64,000 bases of DNA, taken from positions 1 to 64,000 of the forward strand of contig JAJRWX010000008.1 in the NCBI GenBank assembly GCA_024276605.1, read 5' to 3'. Made by a program: the position numbers and the translations under genes. Within the stretch, counting starts at the first letter, position 1; every line of letters starts with the position of its first letter. Positions 17,761-26,010 of this stretch are shown piece after piece. Under the pieces are notes generated by a model, which was not told where the DNA came from, did not search any database, and saw only the letters and a list, made by a program, of their open reading frames with translations. This stretch comes from Planctomycetota bacterium (GTDB lineage: Bacteria; Planctomycetota; Phycisphaerae; UBA1845).

Positions 17761-18084
17761 GTGCCGTACGATGATCCCGATGCTACCGATCCGATGGCCC
17801 TTCATGGGGTCGTTGTTGAAACGGACAGCACCGCCGCCATGCTAGACATGGCCGAGTGCTTCGTAGAGGAATACATCCGGGGTGGATTCGATACGGATCG
17901 CATACTCAAGATGTTTCAGACACAAGGATATGCCGGGCCGTTCCTGGCGTATCAAACGCTCGGCGAGGATGCGATTCGACGCATCATCGATGAGCTAATG
18001 CCCCTTTGGGGCGGTCGCAAGGATAGGACGACACCATCGTCGTCTACCACCGGACAGATAAGCCTTCCGGTACTGGAAAGCTAG
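17761..18084 (+). CDS. Small protein between alpha and beta subunits
   Basis: A 107-residue, acidic, mostly helical protein without signal peptide or cofactor motif. I chose the GTG at 17761 because AAAGGAACA lies at the right distance; an in-frame GTG at 17710 has no such site. The middle reads MLDMAECFVEEYIRGGFDTDRILKMFQTQGYAGPFLAYQTLG with a later IIDELMPLW, suggesting a helical bundle. The tail (residues 85-107) is Ser/Thr-rich. It ends nine bases before the beta subunit ATG. An assembly or accessory role for the enzyme is plausible from position; I do not recognise the family. Confidence 0.65.
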   Translation: MPYDDPDATDPMALHGVVVETDSTAAMLDMAECFVEEYIRGGFDTDRILKMFQTQGYAGPFLAYQTLGEDAIRRIIDELMPLWGGRKDRTTPSSSTTGQISLPVLES

Positions 18085-18093
18085 GAGCAAACC

Positions 18094-19371
18094 ATGCCAT
18101 CCGTGTATAACTGGCAACTGGGTCGCGGGATGCGATACCCTTATGAGCAAGCATCCCCAAAGGAACAATTCGCCTTCGTCATCAACATCAATCGGTGTAT
18201 CGGCTGTCAGACGTGCACGATGGCATGCAAGAGTACTTGGACCTTCGCCAAGGGCCAGGAGCACATGTGGTGGACCAACGTCGAGACCAAACCGTATGGC
18301 GGCTATCCACAGCACTGGGACGTACAGATCCTGGACAAACTGGAGCAGGCAAATCCGGGCGAGCAACGATGGACTGGTACGCCCAACGGCAATCCGAAAA
18401 AGCCGTATGGCAAGTTTGCAGGGAAGAACGTCTTTGAAGTTCCCCATGCTGTCGCGCGTGGCAAGCAGCCCAACCAGGTGCTGGGTTATCTTCCTCCCGA
18501 CGAGGAGTGGCGGTTTCCAAACATCTACGAAGACACGCCGCAGCATGGCGAATCCAAACCGATGGAATTCGGAAAAGGTGAGGAACTGTCGGGCGACAAG
18601 AAGCACAAGGCGTGGTTCTTTTATCTGGCCCGGCTCTGTAATCATTGCTCGTATCCTGCTTGCCTAGCGGCATGTCCGCGAACCGCGATCTACAAGCGAC
18701 CGGAAGACGGCATCGTTCTGATCGACCAGAAGGAGTGTCGTGGATACCGCAAGTGCGTGGAGGCCTGTCCCTACAAGAAGTCACTCTATCGCGGAACGAC
18801 TCGAACGTCTGAAAAGTGCATTGGCTGCTACCCGCGTGTTGAAGGTAAGGATCCTGAAACGGGCGGATCACCGATGGAGACGCGCTGCATGGCCGCGTGC
18901 ATCGGGCAGGTACGGATGCAAGGTCTGGTGAAGGTTGATAAAGATAATGCCTGGGTCGAGGATCGCCAAAACCCACTCTATTATATGGTGCATGTCGCCA
19001 AGGTCGCGCTGCCTCTCTATCCGCAGCTTGGGACTGAGCCCAACGGTTATTACGTCCCACCTCGATGGGTTCCTCTGCCGTATCTTGAGCAGATGTTTGG
19101 ACCAGGCGCTAAGCAGGCGGTGGAGCGATATCGGAATCCCGACCGTGAGCTGCTCGCCGTGCTACAACTCTACCGCCGCTCCAACCAGATCATCTCACGA
19201 TTTGAGATTAAGGAAGGCCCCAAGGTGTATGAAGCCGAGCGCAACGGCAAGAAGTACGAGATGTACGATGACACGGTCATCGCGTTCAACCGTGGCGGAA
19301 AAGAAATCTTCCGGACCCAGGTCGAAGAGCCCGTGTATATTCGACCGGCCAAGCACCAGAACTCGATTTGA
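18094..19371 (+). CDS. nxrB: NxrB/NarH-like iron-sulfur beta subunit
   Basis: A 425-residue electron-transfer subunit with four ferredoxin-type cysteine groups. The first is CIGCQTCTMAC (Cys35, 38, 41, 45). The second is CNHCSYPACLAACP (Cys182, 185, 190, 194). The third is CRGYRKCVEAC (Cys215, 221, 225), where Tyr218 replaces a Cys, the hallmark of the [3Fe-4S] cluster in this family. The fourth is CIGC plus CMAAC. Length matches NxrB (about 430 residues). No own signal peptide is present, so it is probably exported folded with the Tat-carrying alpha subunit, as in related enzymes. It moves electrons between the Mo subunit and the heme subunit. It is encoded directly before the TorD/NarJ-like chaperone. 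Confidence 0.92.
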   Translation: MPSVYNWQLGRGMRYPYEQASPKEQFAFVININRCIGCQTCTMACKSTWTFAKGQEHMWWTNVETKPYGGYPQHWDVQILDKLEQANPGEQRWTGTPNGNPKKPYGKFAGKNVFEVPHAVARGKQPNQVLGYLPPDEEWRFPNIYEDTPQHGESKPMEFGKGEELSGDKKHKAWFFYLARLCNHCSYPACLAACPRTAIYKRPEDGIVLIDQKECRGYRKCVEACPYKKSLYRGTTRTSEKCIGCYPRVEGKDPETGGSPMETRCMAACIGQVRMQGLVKVDKDNAWVEDRQNPLYYMVHVAKVALPLYPQLGTEPNGYYVPPRWVPLPYLEQMFGPGAKQAVERYRNPDRELLAVLQLYRRSNQIISRFEIKEGPKVYEAERNGKKYEMYDDTVIAFNRGGKEIFRTQVEEPVYIRPAKHQNSI

Positions 19372-19395
19372 GTGGTATCTCTTTAGGACTAGGAC

Positions 19396-20220
19396 ATGGC
19401 TTCCACCGAAACAATCAAGGAATTCAAATCGGCGCAGGCGCGGGCCGCCGCGTACGGTTTGATCGCGCATGGGTTTCAATGTCCAGATGTGGACACCCTC
19501 GCAACGCTAAGCGATCCATTACGGTGGGAGGATTGGCCAAGCGTGCTTGAGATGGCTGATAGCCAAACAAGGGATCCCTTGGAATCTGTGCGAAACAGGT
19601 TGATTGCGCTGACAGATGCTTCCTACGCACCGCATCGGGAGTTGCAGGAGCGTTACGACGTTCTTTTCGGGCACGCCGTGCGCGGTGCATGCCCAGCTTA
19701 TGAGATGGAGTACGGTCGAAACGAGATCATCCGCCAGGCGTCCGACCTAGCAGATCTTGCCGGGTTCTACCGGGCGTTCGGCTTGGAGATTGCGGGCGAC
19801 AAGAATGGGCGACCGGACCACATTTCGGTCGAGTGCGAATTCATGAGCGCATTGTGTGCCAAGGAAGCCTATGCTCAAGCCCAGGGCGACAAGGGAAACG
19901 CCGACATTTGTTTCGATGCGGAACGTACGTTCTTGCGAGATCATCTGGCTCGTTGGTTGCCTGCGTTCGCTCGTCATGTTGAGGAGGCTGATGCTGATGG
20001 ATTCTTCGGCGCTCTGGCTCGGTTCGCAGATGCCTTCGTCAAGGCTGAGTGCAGCTATTTCGACGTACATGCCGGGCCAGCAACACTCGAACTCAAAACA
20101 GCCGATCCGGTGCTCGACACTCAGATTTCCTGCGGATCCGCGGATTGCGGGGACGACCAAAATGGCGAACGTCTCGTTCAACTTGGTGGGCTGGACATGT
20201 TGGAAGGTGATAATCGGTAA
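19396..20220 (+). CDS. TorD/NarJ-family molybdoenzyme chaperone
   Basis: A 274-residue cytoplasmic protein of the TorD/DmsD/NarJ family. Visible features are the helical N-terminus with QERYDVLFGHAVRGACPAYEMEYG, then the family block DLAGFYRAFGLE and RPDHISVECEFMSALCAKEAYA, and the later FLRDHLARWLPAFARHV helix. These chaperones bind the twin-arginine signal and apo alpha subunit, hold it for molybdenum-cofactor insertion, and release it for Tat export. Position right after the beta subunit (25-base gap) fits this job for the NxrA-like protein. The C-terminal 40 residues include CGSADCG, a possible metal site that I cannot assign. Confidence 0.85.
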   Translation: MASTETIKEFKSAQARAAAYGLIAHGFQCPDVDTLATLSDPLRWEDWPSVLEMADSQTRDPLESVRNRLIALTDASYAPHRELQERYDVLFGHAVRGACPAYEMEYGRNEIIRQASDLADLAGFYRAFGLEIAGDKNGRPDHISVECEFMSALCAKEAYAQAQGDKGNADICFDAERTFLRDHLARWLPAFARHVEEADADGFFGALARFADAFVKAECSYFDVHAGPATLELKTADPVLDTQISCGSADCGDDQNGERLVQLGGLDMLEGDNR

Positions 20221-20226
20221 TCCCAT

Positions 20227-20967
20227 ATGTTGACGATCGAATATGAACAATCACTCATCGAAACGACCGTCTTCCTCGCGGTGCGCAATGACGACCGGCT
20301 GGAATGCGAACTACACCGAGTCGTTGATCGGCTCTACGATATTCAAGATGAGGAAACCAGGCAGCGTGAATTCGTACCGGTGTTTCGCGACTTCTTTATG
20401 AACCTGGGGTTCGACAAGTTGATTACCGAGTTGCTCTCCCAGCGACCGTTGATCGGTGAACTTGTCGATCGATGTGTTGTTCGGGAAGCAGCAAGAAGCA
20501 AGGACCAATCAGCCGAGTTGCTCGTACAGTGCGATATAGGCATCGAAGAGCGTGGAAGTAAAACGCTGGTCATTCAACTCTGTCCGCTATCGTTTATTGA
20601 AACAACGCGATTTATTCCTATGATGCGTCGTGAACTTTTACACGTGGCGGACATGCTGGACGAACGGTTTGGATACCTGCGCGAAACCTTCTCTGGTGTA
20701 CCCTCACGGCAGAATCTACAACGTGATCGGTATAGCGTGCTTTGGAATATCTATGTAGAGAGCCGACTCGAGCGTGAACGGTTTGGTGTTGAAAGAGAAA
20801 AGCAGCGATTGGAACAGGCTTTTGACCGCGTATTTGCAAACGGCGATGCAAAGACGAACAGCAGTGCGTTTGCTCGTATTTGCGATGCGCCGTCGTTGAC
20901 CCACCGTGACTTCATGGCGTGGGCATGCGAGCCTAGCTTGCTATTTGATGCAGTACCGGTAAATTGA
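20227..20967 (+). CDS. Unknown protein at the end of the NXR-like operon
   Basis: A 246-residue protein beginning seven bases after the chaperone stop, so almost surely cotranscribed. I recognise no family. It is predicted cytoplasmic, rich in Arg, Glu and Leu, with an early LIETTVFLAVRNDDRLECELHRVVDRLYDIQDEE segment and long helices, and a charged ERERFGVEREKQRLEQAFDRVF helix near residue 185. There is no heme or Fe-S motif. As part of a molybdoenzyme operon it may be an assembly or regulatory factor, which is a guess from position. It ends 128 bases before moaA. Confidence 0.6.
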   Translation: MLTIEYEQSLIETTVFLAVRNDDRLECELHRVVDRLYDIQDEETRQREFVPVFRDFFMNLGFDKLITELLSQRPLIGELVDRCVVREAARSKDQSAELLVQCDIGIEERGSKTLVIQLCPLSFIETTRFIPMMRRELLHVADMLDERFGYLRETFSGVPSRQNLQRDRYSVLWNIYVESRLERERFGVEREKQRLEQAFDRVFANGDAKTNSSAFARICDAPSLTHRDFMAWACEPSLLFDAVPVN

Positions 20968-21055
20968 GAAGTGATGGTGTGCCGTCGGTGTGCAAATCCA
21001 TGAGGGAAGATGATCCGCATAACGGCTTGTCGACAATGAGATACGGTTAGTGCCA

Positions 21056-21083
21056 CTGACGAATGTATGGTATAGATTATAAT
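21056..21083 (+). promoter_or_regulatory. Candidate promoter before moaA
   Basis: A perfect TATAAT (21078-21083) with a weaker -35, CTGACG (21056-21061), at 16 bases. Transcription would begin only a few bases before the ATG at 21096, so the message would have a very short or no leader. No ribosome binding site is visible there, which fits. Confidence 0.4.
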
Positions 21084-21095
21084 AGCGACTAGACC

Positions 21096-22058
21096 ATGAT
21101 TGACGCTTGCGGAAGAACCATTGACCATCTACGACTCTCGCTGACGGACTATTGTAACCTAGCCTGTCGATATTGCGTTCCAGATAGCGCAACGCCTTGC
21201 GGGCAAATGATCGATGAGAATTTTGCCTATCATGTCGTCCGTTGGCTATCGACGCGACACGGCATTCGTCACCTGCGCCTCACCGGTGGTGAACCCTTGA
21301 TGTATCGTCCATTGCATCGGTTGATCCGGCGCATAAGCGCGTTGGGTAGTCTTCGCGAAATCACCTTGACGACGAACGCCCAGGCTCTTGAGCAACAGGC
21401 TGAGTCGCTTGTAGCGGCCGGTCTCACGCGCATCAACATCTCGCTGGACACCATCCAGGCTGATCGGTTTTCCCATGTGACACGCGGCGGGGAGATCGAC
21501 CGCACCCTTCGGGGTATCGAAGTCGCAGTGGAAGCTGGGTTGACACCAGTCAAGATCAACGTTGTTGCACAGCGATCGTTCAACGACGATGAGATAGCCG
21601 ACATCGCCCAGTGGGGGCTTAAACGCGGTTGCATCGTGCGTTTCCTGGAAGTCATGCCCATCGGGCCGCTGGCACACGTCGCCGACAAACACCTTGTGCC
21701 TGCTTCTGAGATTTTGGAACGCCTTAACAAACGATTCGAGCTTCGTGCAATTCCCGGGAGCCTGGGGCAGCCGGCGACTGACTACGCCGTTACGGGACAC
21801 GGTATTCGAGGTGTGGTGGGTATCATTGCCGCGACCACGCGCCCCTTCTGCGATCGTTGCCGGCGCATACGCATTACATCACGCGCCAGCATCGTTGCCT
21901 GTGTACATGACGGCACCAGCTTCGATCTGCAATCATGCTGGGATGGAACATCACTACGCGTCGAAGATGCGGACGAAGTGCTCTCCCGGGCTGTTCTCGC
22001 CAAGCCCAAGGAAGGGCCGCGCAAACAATCGCTTACTATGGTGGCACTTGGTGGATAA
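21096..22058 (+). CDS. moaA: GTP 3',8-cyclase MoaA
   Basis: A 320-residue radical-SAM protein with the CNLACRYC motif (CxxxCxxC) for the SAM-binding [4Fe-4S] cluster near residue 21, the LTGGEP motif, and a second cluster site at the C-terminus (RPFCDRCRRIRIT followed by ACVHDG). It converts GTP to the 3',8-cyclo intermediate, the first step of molybdenum-cofactor synthesis. The usual MoaA C-terminal GG is suggested by the ending MVALGG. Length is normal for the family. It sits 128 bases after the NXR-like operon and probably has its own promoter, yet the placement suggests cofactor supply for the adjacent molybdoenzyme. Confidence 0.93.
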   Translation: MIDACGRTIDHLRLSLTDYCNLACRYCVPDSATPCGQMIDENFAYHVVRWLSTRHGIRHLRLTGGEPLMYRPLHRLIRRISALGSLREITLTTNAQALEQQAESLVAAGLTRINISLDTIQADRFSHVTRGGEIDRTLRGIEVAVEAGLTPVKINVVAQRSFNDDEIADIAQWGLKRGCIVRFLEVMPIGPLAHVADKHLVPASEILERLNKRFELRAIPGSLGQPATDYAVTGHGIRGVVGIIAATTRPFCDRCRRIRITSRASIVACVHDGTSFDLQSCWDGTSLRVEDADEVLSRAVLAKPKEGPRKQSLTMVALGG

Positions 22059-22196
22059 TATGGCCGGGAATTCTCAGGGGGACGTCCTCTCTGCACTTGA
22101 GGCATTATTCGTCATATCCGCGTAGGCGAGTATCCAGTCGTAGGTTGTATCACCCCCCTCGCGTCATCTGGATTGCTTTACCTAAGTTACGATCAC

Positions 22197-22230
22197 AATC
22201 AGAGCCGCACGGCGCGAGCCTATGGTCACG
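22197..22230 (+). repeat. Dispersed AGAGCCGCACGG repeat, copy 1
   Basis: AATCAGAGCCGCACGGCGCG then AGCCTATGG is shared, with small changes, with 46574-46604 and 46822-46855. In the last copy the following bases form a GCTAG/CTAGC stem. Three intergenic copies in one window point to a dispersed family. Confidence 0.6.
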
Positions 22231-22493
22231 TGGCGTAATAGCGCCAACGTAACGAATCATCCCGTAACCCAGGCTCGTCCCGATGTGCCCTGATCTAGCT
22301 TCGGGGAATATCGGGAGTGCTTTGATTGGCGATGTTGCTATACCTATGCGTTGTCGCTACCTTAGGACGCTGATGTCAATTGTATTAAGATGCTTTTCCA
22401 GGTTTTTGCAAATCAAAGAAGTCGTGCATCACCGATGGAGCATCGATCATGGAAAAATGCGATAAATGCCCTGTCCGGGCCGTTTTTGTGGTT

Positions 22494-22510
22494 TTGGAAT
22501 GAATCTTGCT
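22494..22510 (+). promoter_or_regulatory. Sigma-54-like promoter before oxidoreductase operon
   Basis: TTGGAATG-AATC-TTGCT matches the -24/-12 consensus (YTGGCACG-N4-TTGCW) at GG and GC and most other positions, about 92 bases upstream of the gamma-fusion start. No enhancer-binding protein gene is in the window, so this is only a candidate. Confidence 0.35.
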
Positions 22511-22587
22511 TGGCTAGATGTGGGCCGGTGGAACCAGTGTGGCTTCAGATCGGCTCTGCGGCATCTGCTAAGGGATAACCATCAAAC

Positions 22588-22605
22588 ATGGCGACTCAGC
22601 AATGA
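22588..22605 (+). promoter_or_regulatory. Five-codon leader frame overlapping the next gene's start
   Basis: AAGGGA (22570-22575) precedes ATG GCG ACT CAG CAA TGA (MATQQ). Its TGA overlaps the ATG at 22602. Since the downstream gene has no ribosome binding site of its own, it may be translated by coupling to this tiny frame. Alternatively the ribosome simply binds weakly at 22602. Confidence 0.35.
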
Positions 22606-24818
22606 TGGAAATCACGATTTGTGGTCGGGGCGGACAGGGTGGTGTGACCCTCGCCAAGTTGATCGCCACGACATACTTCCTTCGGGGAAAATACGTACAA
22701 GCCTTCGGGGTATATGCGGCTGAACGTTCCGGTGCGCCGCTCCAGGCGTTTACACGTATCGACGACGACGAAATTACGAATCACAATCAAGTGCGTCATC
22801 CCGATCACATCGCGGTGCTTGATCGAACGCTGATTGTTGAGGGGTTGGCTTCGCTGATGAAACCTGATGGTTGGGTGGTCGTCAACACGACGGAAAACCC
22901 CGAGTCCTTGCGCGATCACTTTGCCGGGTTACATGTCGCCACGGTGGATGCAACCGCGATCGCCGTAGCCAACGGCTTGGGCACGCGTGCCGTACCCATC
23001 GTCAACACGACTATGGTAGGTGCCATCGGGCGTGTGCTTGATCTTCCCATCGACGATGTGCTGGCCGGATTGCAGCATCTTAACTTCGGTGGTGCAAACG
23101 AAAAATCTGCGCAGCAGGCATACGAACATGTACAGATGGCGAAACTACCGGGTGAGGCGGTCAGTGCTGAGACGTGCGCTGCGAGCGGGCCTGTGGCGAG
23201 CATCTTCGATCGTGATGTTGGCGGCATGCCTAAGATCAAGACCGGCTCGTGGGCTACGCGCAAGCCTGAAAGGCGACAGCTCACTCCGCCATGCAACCAC
23301 GGATGCCCAGCCGGTAATGACGTTCGCGCTTTCGTTGAAGCGGTGGGCAACAAAGAGTATGACAATGCGCTGTCAATTCTGCTCGAAACCTCTCCGCTGC
23401 CCGGTATATGCGGTCGCGTCTGTCCTGCACCCTGTATGGAAGCGTGCAACCGAGGTGAACACGATGACTCTGTCAACATTCGCGAAATTGAGCGTTACGC
23501 CGCCGATCACGGTAAGCTGCCGACGCCGATTAAACCCAATCGTGAAGAGCCTGTGGCTGTGATTGGTTCGGGACCGGCTGGGCTTAGTGCAGCCTATCAT
23601 CTGGCCCGGCTCGGCTATCCGGTGACCATGTACGAGGGTGAGCAGGAGTTGGGCGGCGTCCTGCGCACGGGTATACCCGAATATCGCCTGCCTCGTGATG
23701 TACTGGATAACGAAATCGCTTATATCCTTCAGCACGGTATCACCACGCATACGGGCCAATTTCTAAGCCGCAAAGATTTGTTGAAACTGACACACGAATA
23801 CGCGGCGGTTTTCGCTGCGACCGGTTTGCAGGATTCACGCACGCTGGAGCTGGGCAGCGCCGGATCGGGTGTGGTTGAACAGGGTATTCACTTTTTGGAT
23901 CGAGTGCGCAAAGGTGAAATGAGATTGGATGGTCAAAGGGTGATCGTCATCGGCGGTGGCAACACGGCTATCGATGCGGCGCGATCGGCCTTGCGCGTCG
24001 GCGCTAAGCACGTCAACATTGTGTACCGCCGCACGCGCGAGCAGATGCCGGCTATTCGCGAAGAAATCGAGGAGGCACTCGAAGAAGGATTGGAACTGAA
24101 CGAGTTGGTCGCCCCCCTGCGTCTTGGTGATAACGGACAGGGTTTAGCGCTCACGTGCCAACGTATGACACTAGGCGAACCGGATGCGTCCGGGCGACCA
24201 CGGCCTATTCCGGAAACCAGTGAAGACGCACAGTTTGATATGGTATGTGATTGCGTCATTCTGGCACTTGGGCAATCGACGGATATTTCCATATTACCCG
24301 AAGGTTCGGAGATTCACGAGGGTAAGGCGCTATTGGGCATGAGCGGAGCGCCGTTGTTCGCAGGCGGCGATTTTGCCACCAATGAAGGTACGGTCACGGC
24401 TGCTATCGGCAGCGGTAGGGCCGCGGCATTGCACATTCATCGTACCCTTACCGGCGAGGACCTCTTTGCACCACCCACCGAACCCATCGCATCACCTGAA
24501 GAAATAACCATGCACGTCTTCGACCATCATCCGCGTAAAGAAGGCGAGATGATTGATCCGATGGCCCGGCGACGCGTCTTCACGGAGGTGCGTGCGGGAT
24601 TTTCAGATCAACCTGGGCATCTTCCGGCGGTGGCTGAGGCACAGCGATGTTTCAATTGCGGTGTATGCAATACGTGCGACCGCTGCCTCGATTATTGCCC
24701 CGAAGGTATCGTGCTTCGGGACGGCGATGGATACCGTTTTGATGCCGGCTATTGCAAGGGCTGCGGCGTATGCGCGACTGCCTGCCCACGCGGTGTCATT
24801 TATATGACACAACTGTAG
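22602..24818 (+). CDS. 2-oxoacid:ferredoxin oxidoreductase gamma fused to GltD-like flavoprotein and ferredoxin
   Basis: A 738-residue fusion. Residues 1-185 are a complete gamma domain of pyruvate-type oxidoreductases (ICGRGGQGGVTLAKLIA, VYAAERSGAP). Residues from about 228 are a GltD-like NAD(P)H-FAD oxidoreductase: an Fe-S cysteine set (CNHGCPAG, CGRVCPAPCMEAC), the FAD site VIGSGPAGLSAAYHLARLG (about 320), and the NAD(P)H site VIVIGGGNTAIDAA (about 446). From about 683 comes a two-cluster ferredoxin (CFNCGVCNTCDRCLDYCPEG and CKGCGVCATACPRG), the usual delta subunit. This puts NAD(P)H-ferredoxin exchange on the same chain as the 2-oxoacid enzyme. Alpha and beta subunits follow in the operon. 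The physiological substrate (pyruvate or another 2-oxoacid) is not fixed by this subunit. Confidence 0.88.
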   Translation: MMEITICGRGGQGGVTLAKLIATTYFLRGKYVQAFGVYAAERSGAPLQAFTRIDDDEITNHNQVRHPDHIAVLDRTLIVEGLASLMKPDGWVVVNTTENPESLRDHFAGLHVATVDATAIAVANGLGTRAVPIVNTTMVGAIGRVLDLPIDDVLAGLQHLNFGGANEKSAQQAYEHVQMAKLPGEAVSAETCAASGPVASIFDRDVGGMPKIKTGSWATRKPERRQLTPPCNHGCPAGNDVRAFVEAVGNKEYDNALSILLETSPLPGICGRVCPAPCMEACNRGEHDDSVNIREIERYAADHGKLPTPIKPNREEPVAVIGSGPAGLSAAYHLARLGYPVTMYEGEQELGGVLRTGIPEYRLPRDVLDNEIAYILQHGITTHTGQFLSRKDLLKLTHEYAAVFAATGLQDSRTLELGSAGSGVVEQGIHFLDRVRKGEMRLDGQRVIVIGGGNTAIDAARSALRVGAKHVNIVYRRTREQMPAIREEIEEALEEGLELNELVAPLRLGDNGQGLALTCQRMTLGEPDASGRPRPIPETSEDAQFDMVCDCVILALGQSTDISILPEGSEIHEGKALLGMSGAPLFAGGDFATNEGTVTAAIGSGRAAALHIHRTLTGEDLFAPPTEPIASPEEITMHVFDHHPRKEGEMIDPMARRRVFTEVRAGFSDQPGHLPAVAEAQRCFNCGVCNTCDRCLDYCPEGIVLRDGDGYRFDAGYCKGCGVCATACPRGVIYMTQL

Positions 24819-24837
24819 CTTCACAAGGAGAGGGCCG

Positions 24838-26010
24838 ATGGCTAGAGAACTCGTTACAGGCAATCACGCAGCCGGTCATACCCTGGCGCTGGCGGGCGAG
24901 GCAAATAGCGCAGCACGAGGCTGTTGCGCCGGTGCTTATCCCATCACCCCGCAGACCGAGATCATCGAATATCTCCGACGATTTGACTTTACGAAAGGGC
25001 GCGTGGTGCCGGTCGAGTCGGAACATAGTGCGATGGGCGTATGTATCGGCGCATCACTGGCCGGTGCGCGGTCGTTCACCGCGAGTTCATCCAACGGCAT
25101 TGCCTACATGGTCGAAAATATCTTCGCCGCCGGTTTTTACCGGCTTCCCATTGTGATGATTGCCGTCAACCGCACGTTGGGTCCGCCGTGGAATATCTGG
25201 GTGGATCAGGGTGATAGTCTCATGGTGCGTGACGCGCCGTGGTTACAATTCTATTGCGACTCACACCAGGACTTGGTAGATACGATCCTGTTATCGTTTC
25301 GTGTGGCGGAGGACTCCCGCATCATGCTACCAACGATTGTAGCCATGGACGGATTCGTCACCTCGCACACACAGATGGTTGTTGACTTGCCTGAACAAGA
25401 GCAAGTTAGCGCGTTTTTGCCCGTCTGCAACGTGGGTCACCGGCTTCAGCATGAGCGTCCGACGACCATCGGCGGACTCACTTGGCCGCGAGAAACGGAG
25501 CATCACCGCATAGAGATTCAGAAATCCATGGAGCGTGTGCCTGAAGTGTTGACCGAAGCGATTGACACGTTTGAGAAGATATTTGGACGGCGTCCTGCCG
25601 GTGTCTTAGCAGCTACGCAAACGGAAGATGCCGACACGGTGATCATCGCCTGTAATACGATCGCCCGTACCCTGGGTAATGTGGTCAAGGCACGACGTAA
25701 GAACAACGAGCGCATCGGTATGGTCCGTGCCAAGATGTTTAGACCGTTTCCACGTGCGGAACTGATCTCGGCTATTGGTAGTGCCAAGCGCGTCGGTGTG
25801 CTCGATCGAAATCACTCACCCGGTTCCGGCGGTATCTTCTGGCAGGAAATAGCTGCGACTCTACGGCAGTGCCCGGACGTTCTACTTCAAAATTACCTCG
25901 TGGGCTTGGGCGGGGGCGATGTCACACCCGAAATCATCGATAGTATTATCGACGATCTGAATGGTCGAACCGAGTCGGTCGAGCCAATTTGGAAGGAGAT
26001 AGCCGCGTGA
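24838..26010 (+). CDS. porA: 2-oxoacid:ferredoxin oxidoreductase alpha subunit (PorA type)
   Basis: A 390-residue alpha subunit with GAYPITPQTEIIEYL, which binds the 2-oxoacid carboxylate, and SEHSAMGVCIGASLAGARSFTASSSNG, FRLPIV-like YRLPIVMIAVNRTLG and DSLMVRDAPWLQFYCDSHQD segments typical of pyruvate-type enzymes. Domain II follows from about residue 260 (ADTVIIACNTIARTLGNVV). The start has the excellent ribosome binding site AAGGAGAG. The stop TGA overlaps the GTG start of the beta gene (GTGA), showing translational coupling. With the gamma fusion and beta subunit it oxidises 2-oxoacid plus CoA to acyl-CoA and CO2, or runs in reverse with reduced ferredoxin. Confidence 0.9.
   Translation: MARELVTGNHAAGHTLALAGEANSAARGCCAGAYPITPQTEIIEYLRRFDFTKGRVVPVESEHSAMGVCIGASLAGARSFTASSSNGIAYMVENIFAAGFYRLPIVMIAVNRTLGPPWNIWVDQGDSLMVRDAPWLQFYCDSHQDLVDTILLSFRVAEDSRIMLPTIVAMDGFVTSHTQMVVDLPEQEQVSAFLPVCNVGHRLQHERPTTIGGLTWPRETEHHRIEIQKSMERVPEVLTEAIDTFEKIFGRRPAGVLAATQTEDADTVIIACNTIARTLGNVVKARRKNNERIGMVRAKMFRPFPRAELISAIGSAKRVGVLDRNHSPGSGGIFWQEIAATLRQCPDVLLQNYLVGLGGGDVTPEIIDSIIDDLNGRTESVEPIWKEIAA

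Larger units (their letters stand above)
22059..22601. other. 543-base spacer with a dispersed repeat and promoter-like site
   Basis: No supported gene. It holds one copy of the AGAGCCGCACGG repeat family (22197-22230), a sigma-54-like sequence (22494-22510) and a five-codon leader frame overlapping the next start. Short open frames here lack ribosome binding sites and family sequence. Confidence 0.6.

Noticed and set aside
18188-19060. 290-codon minus-strand open frame inside nxrB
   Set aside because: Antisense to conserved cysteine motifs; no independent support.
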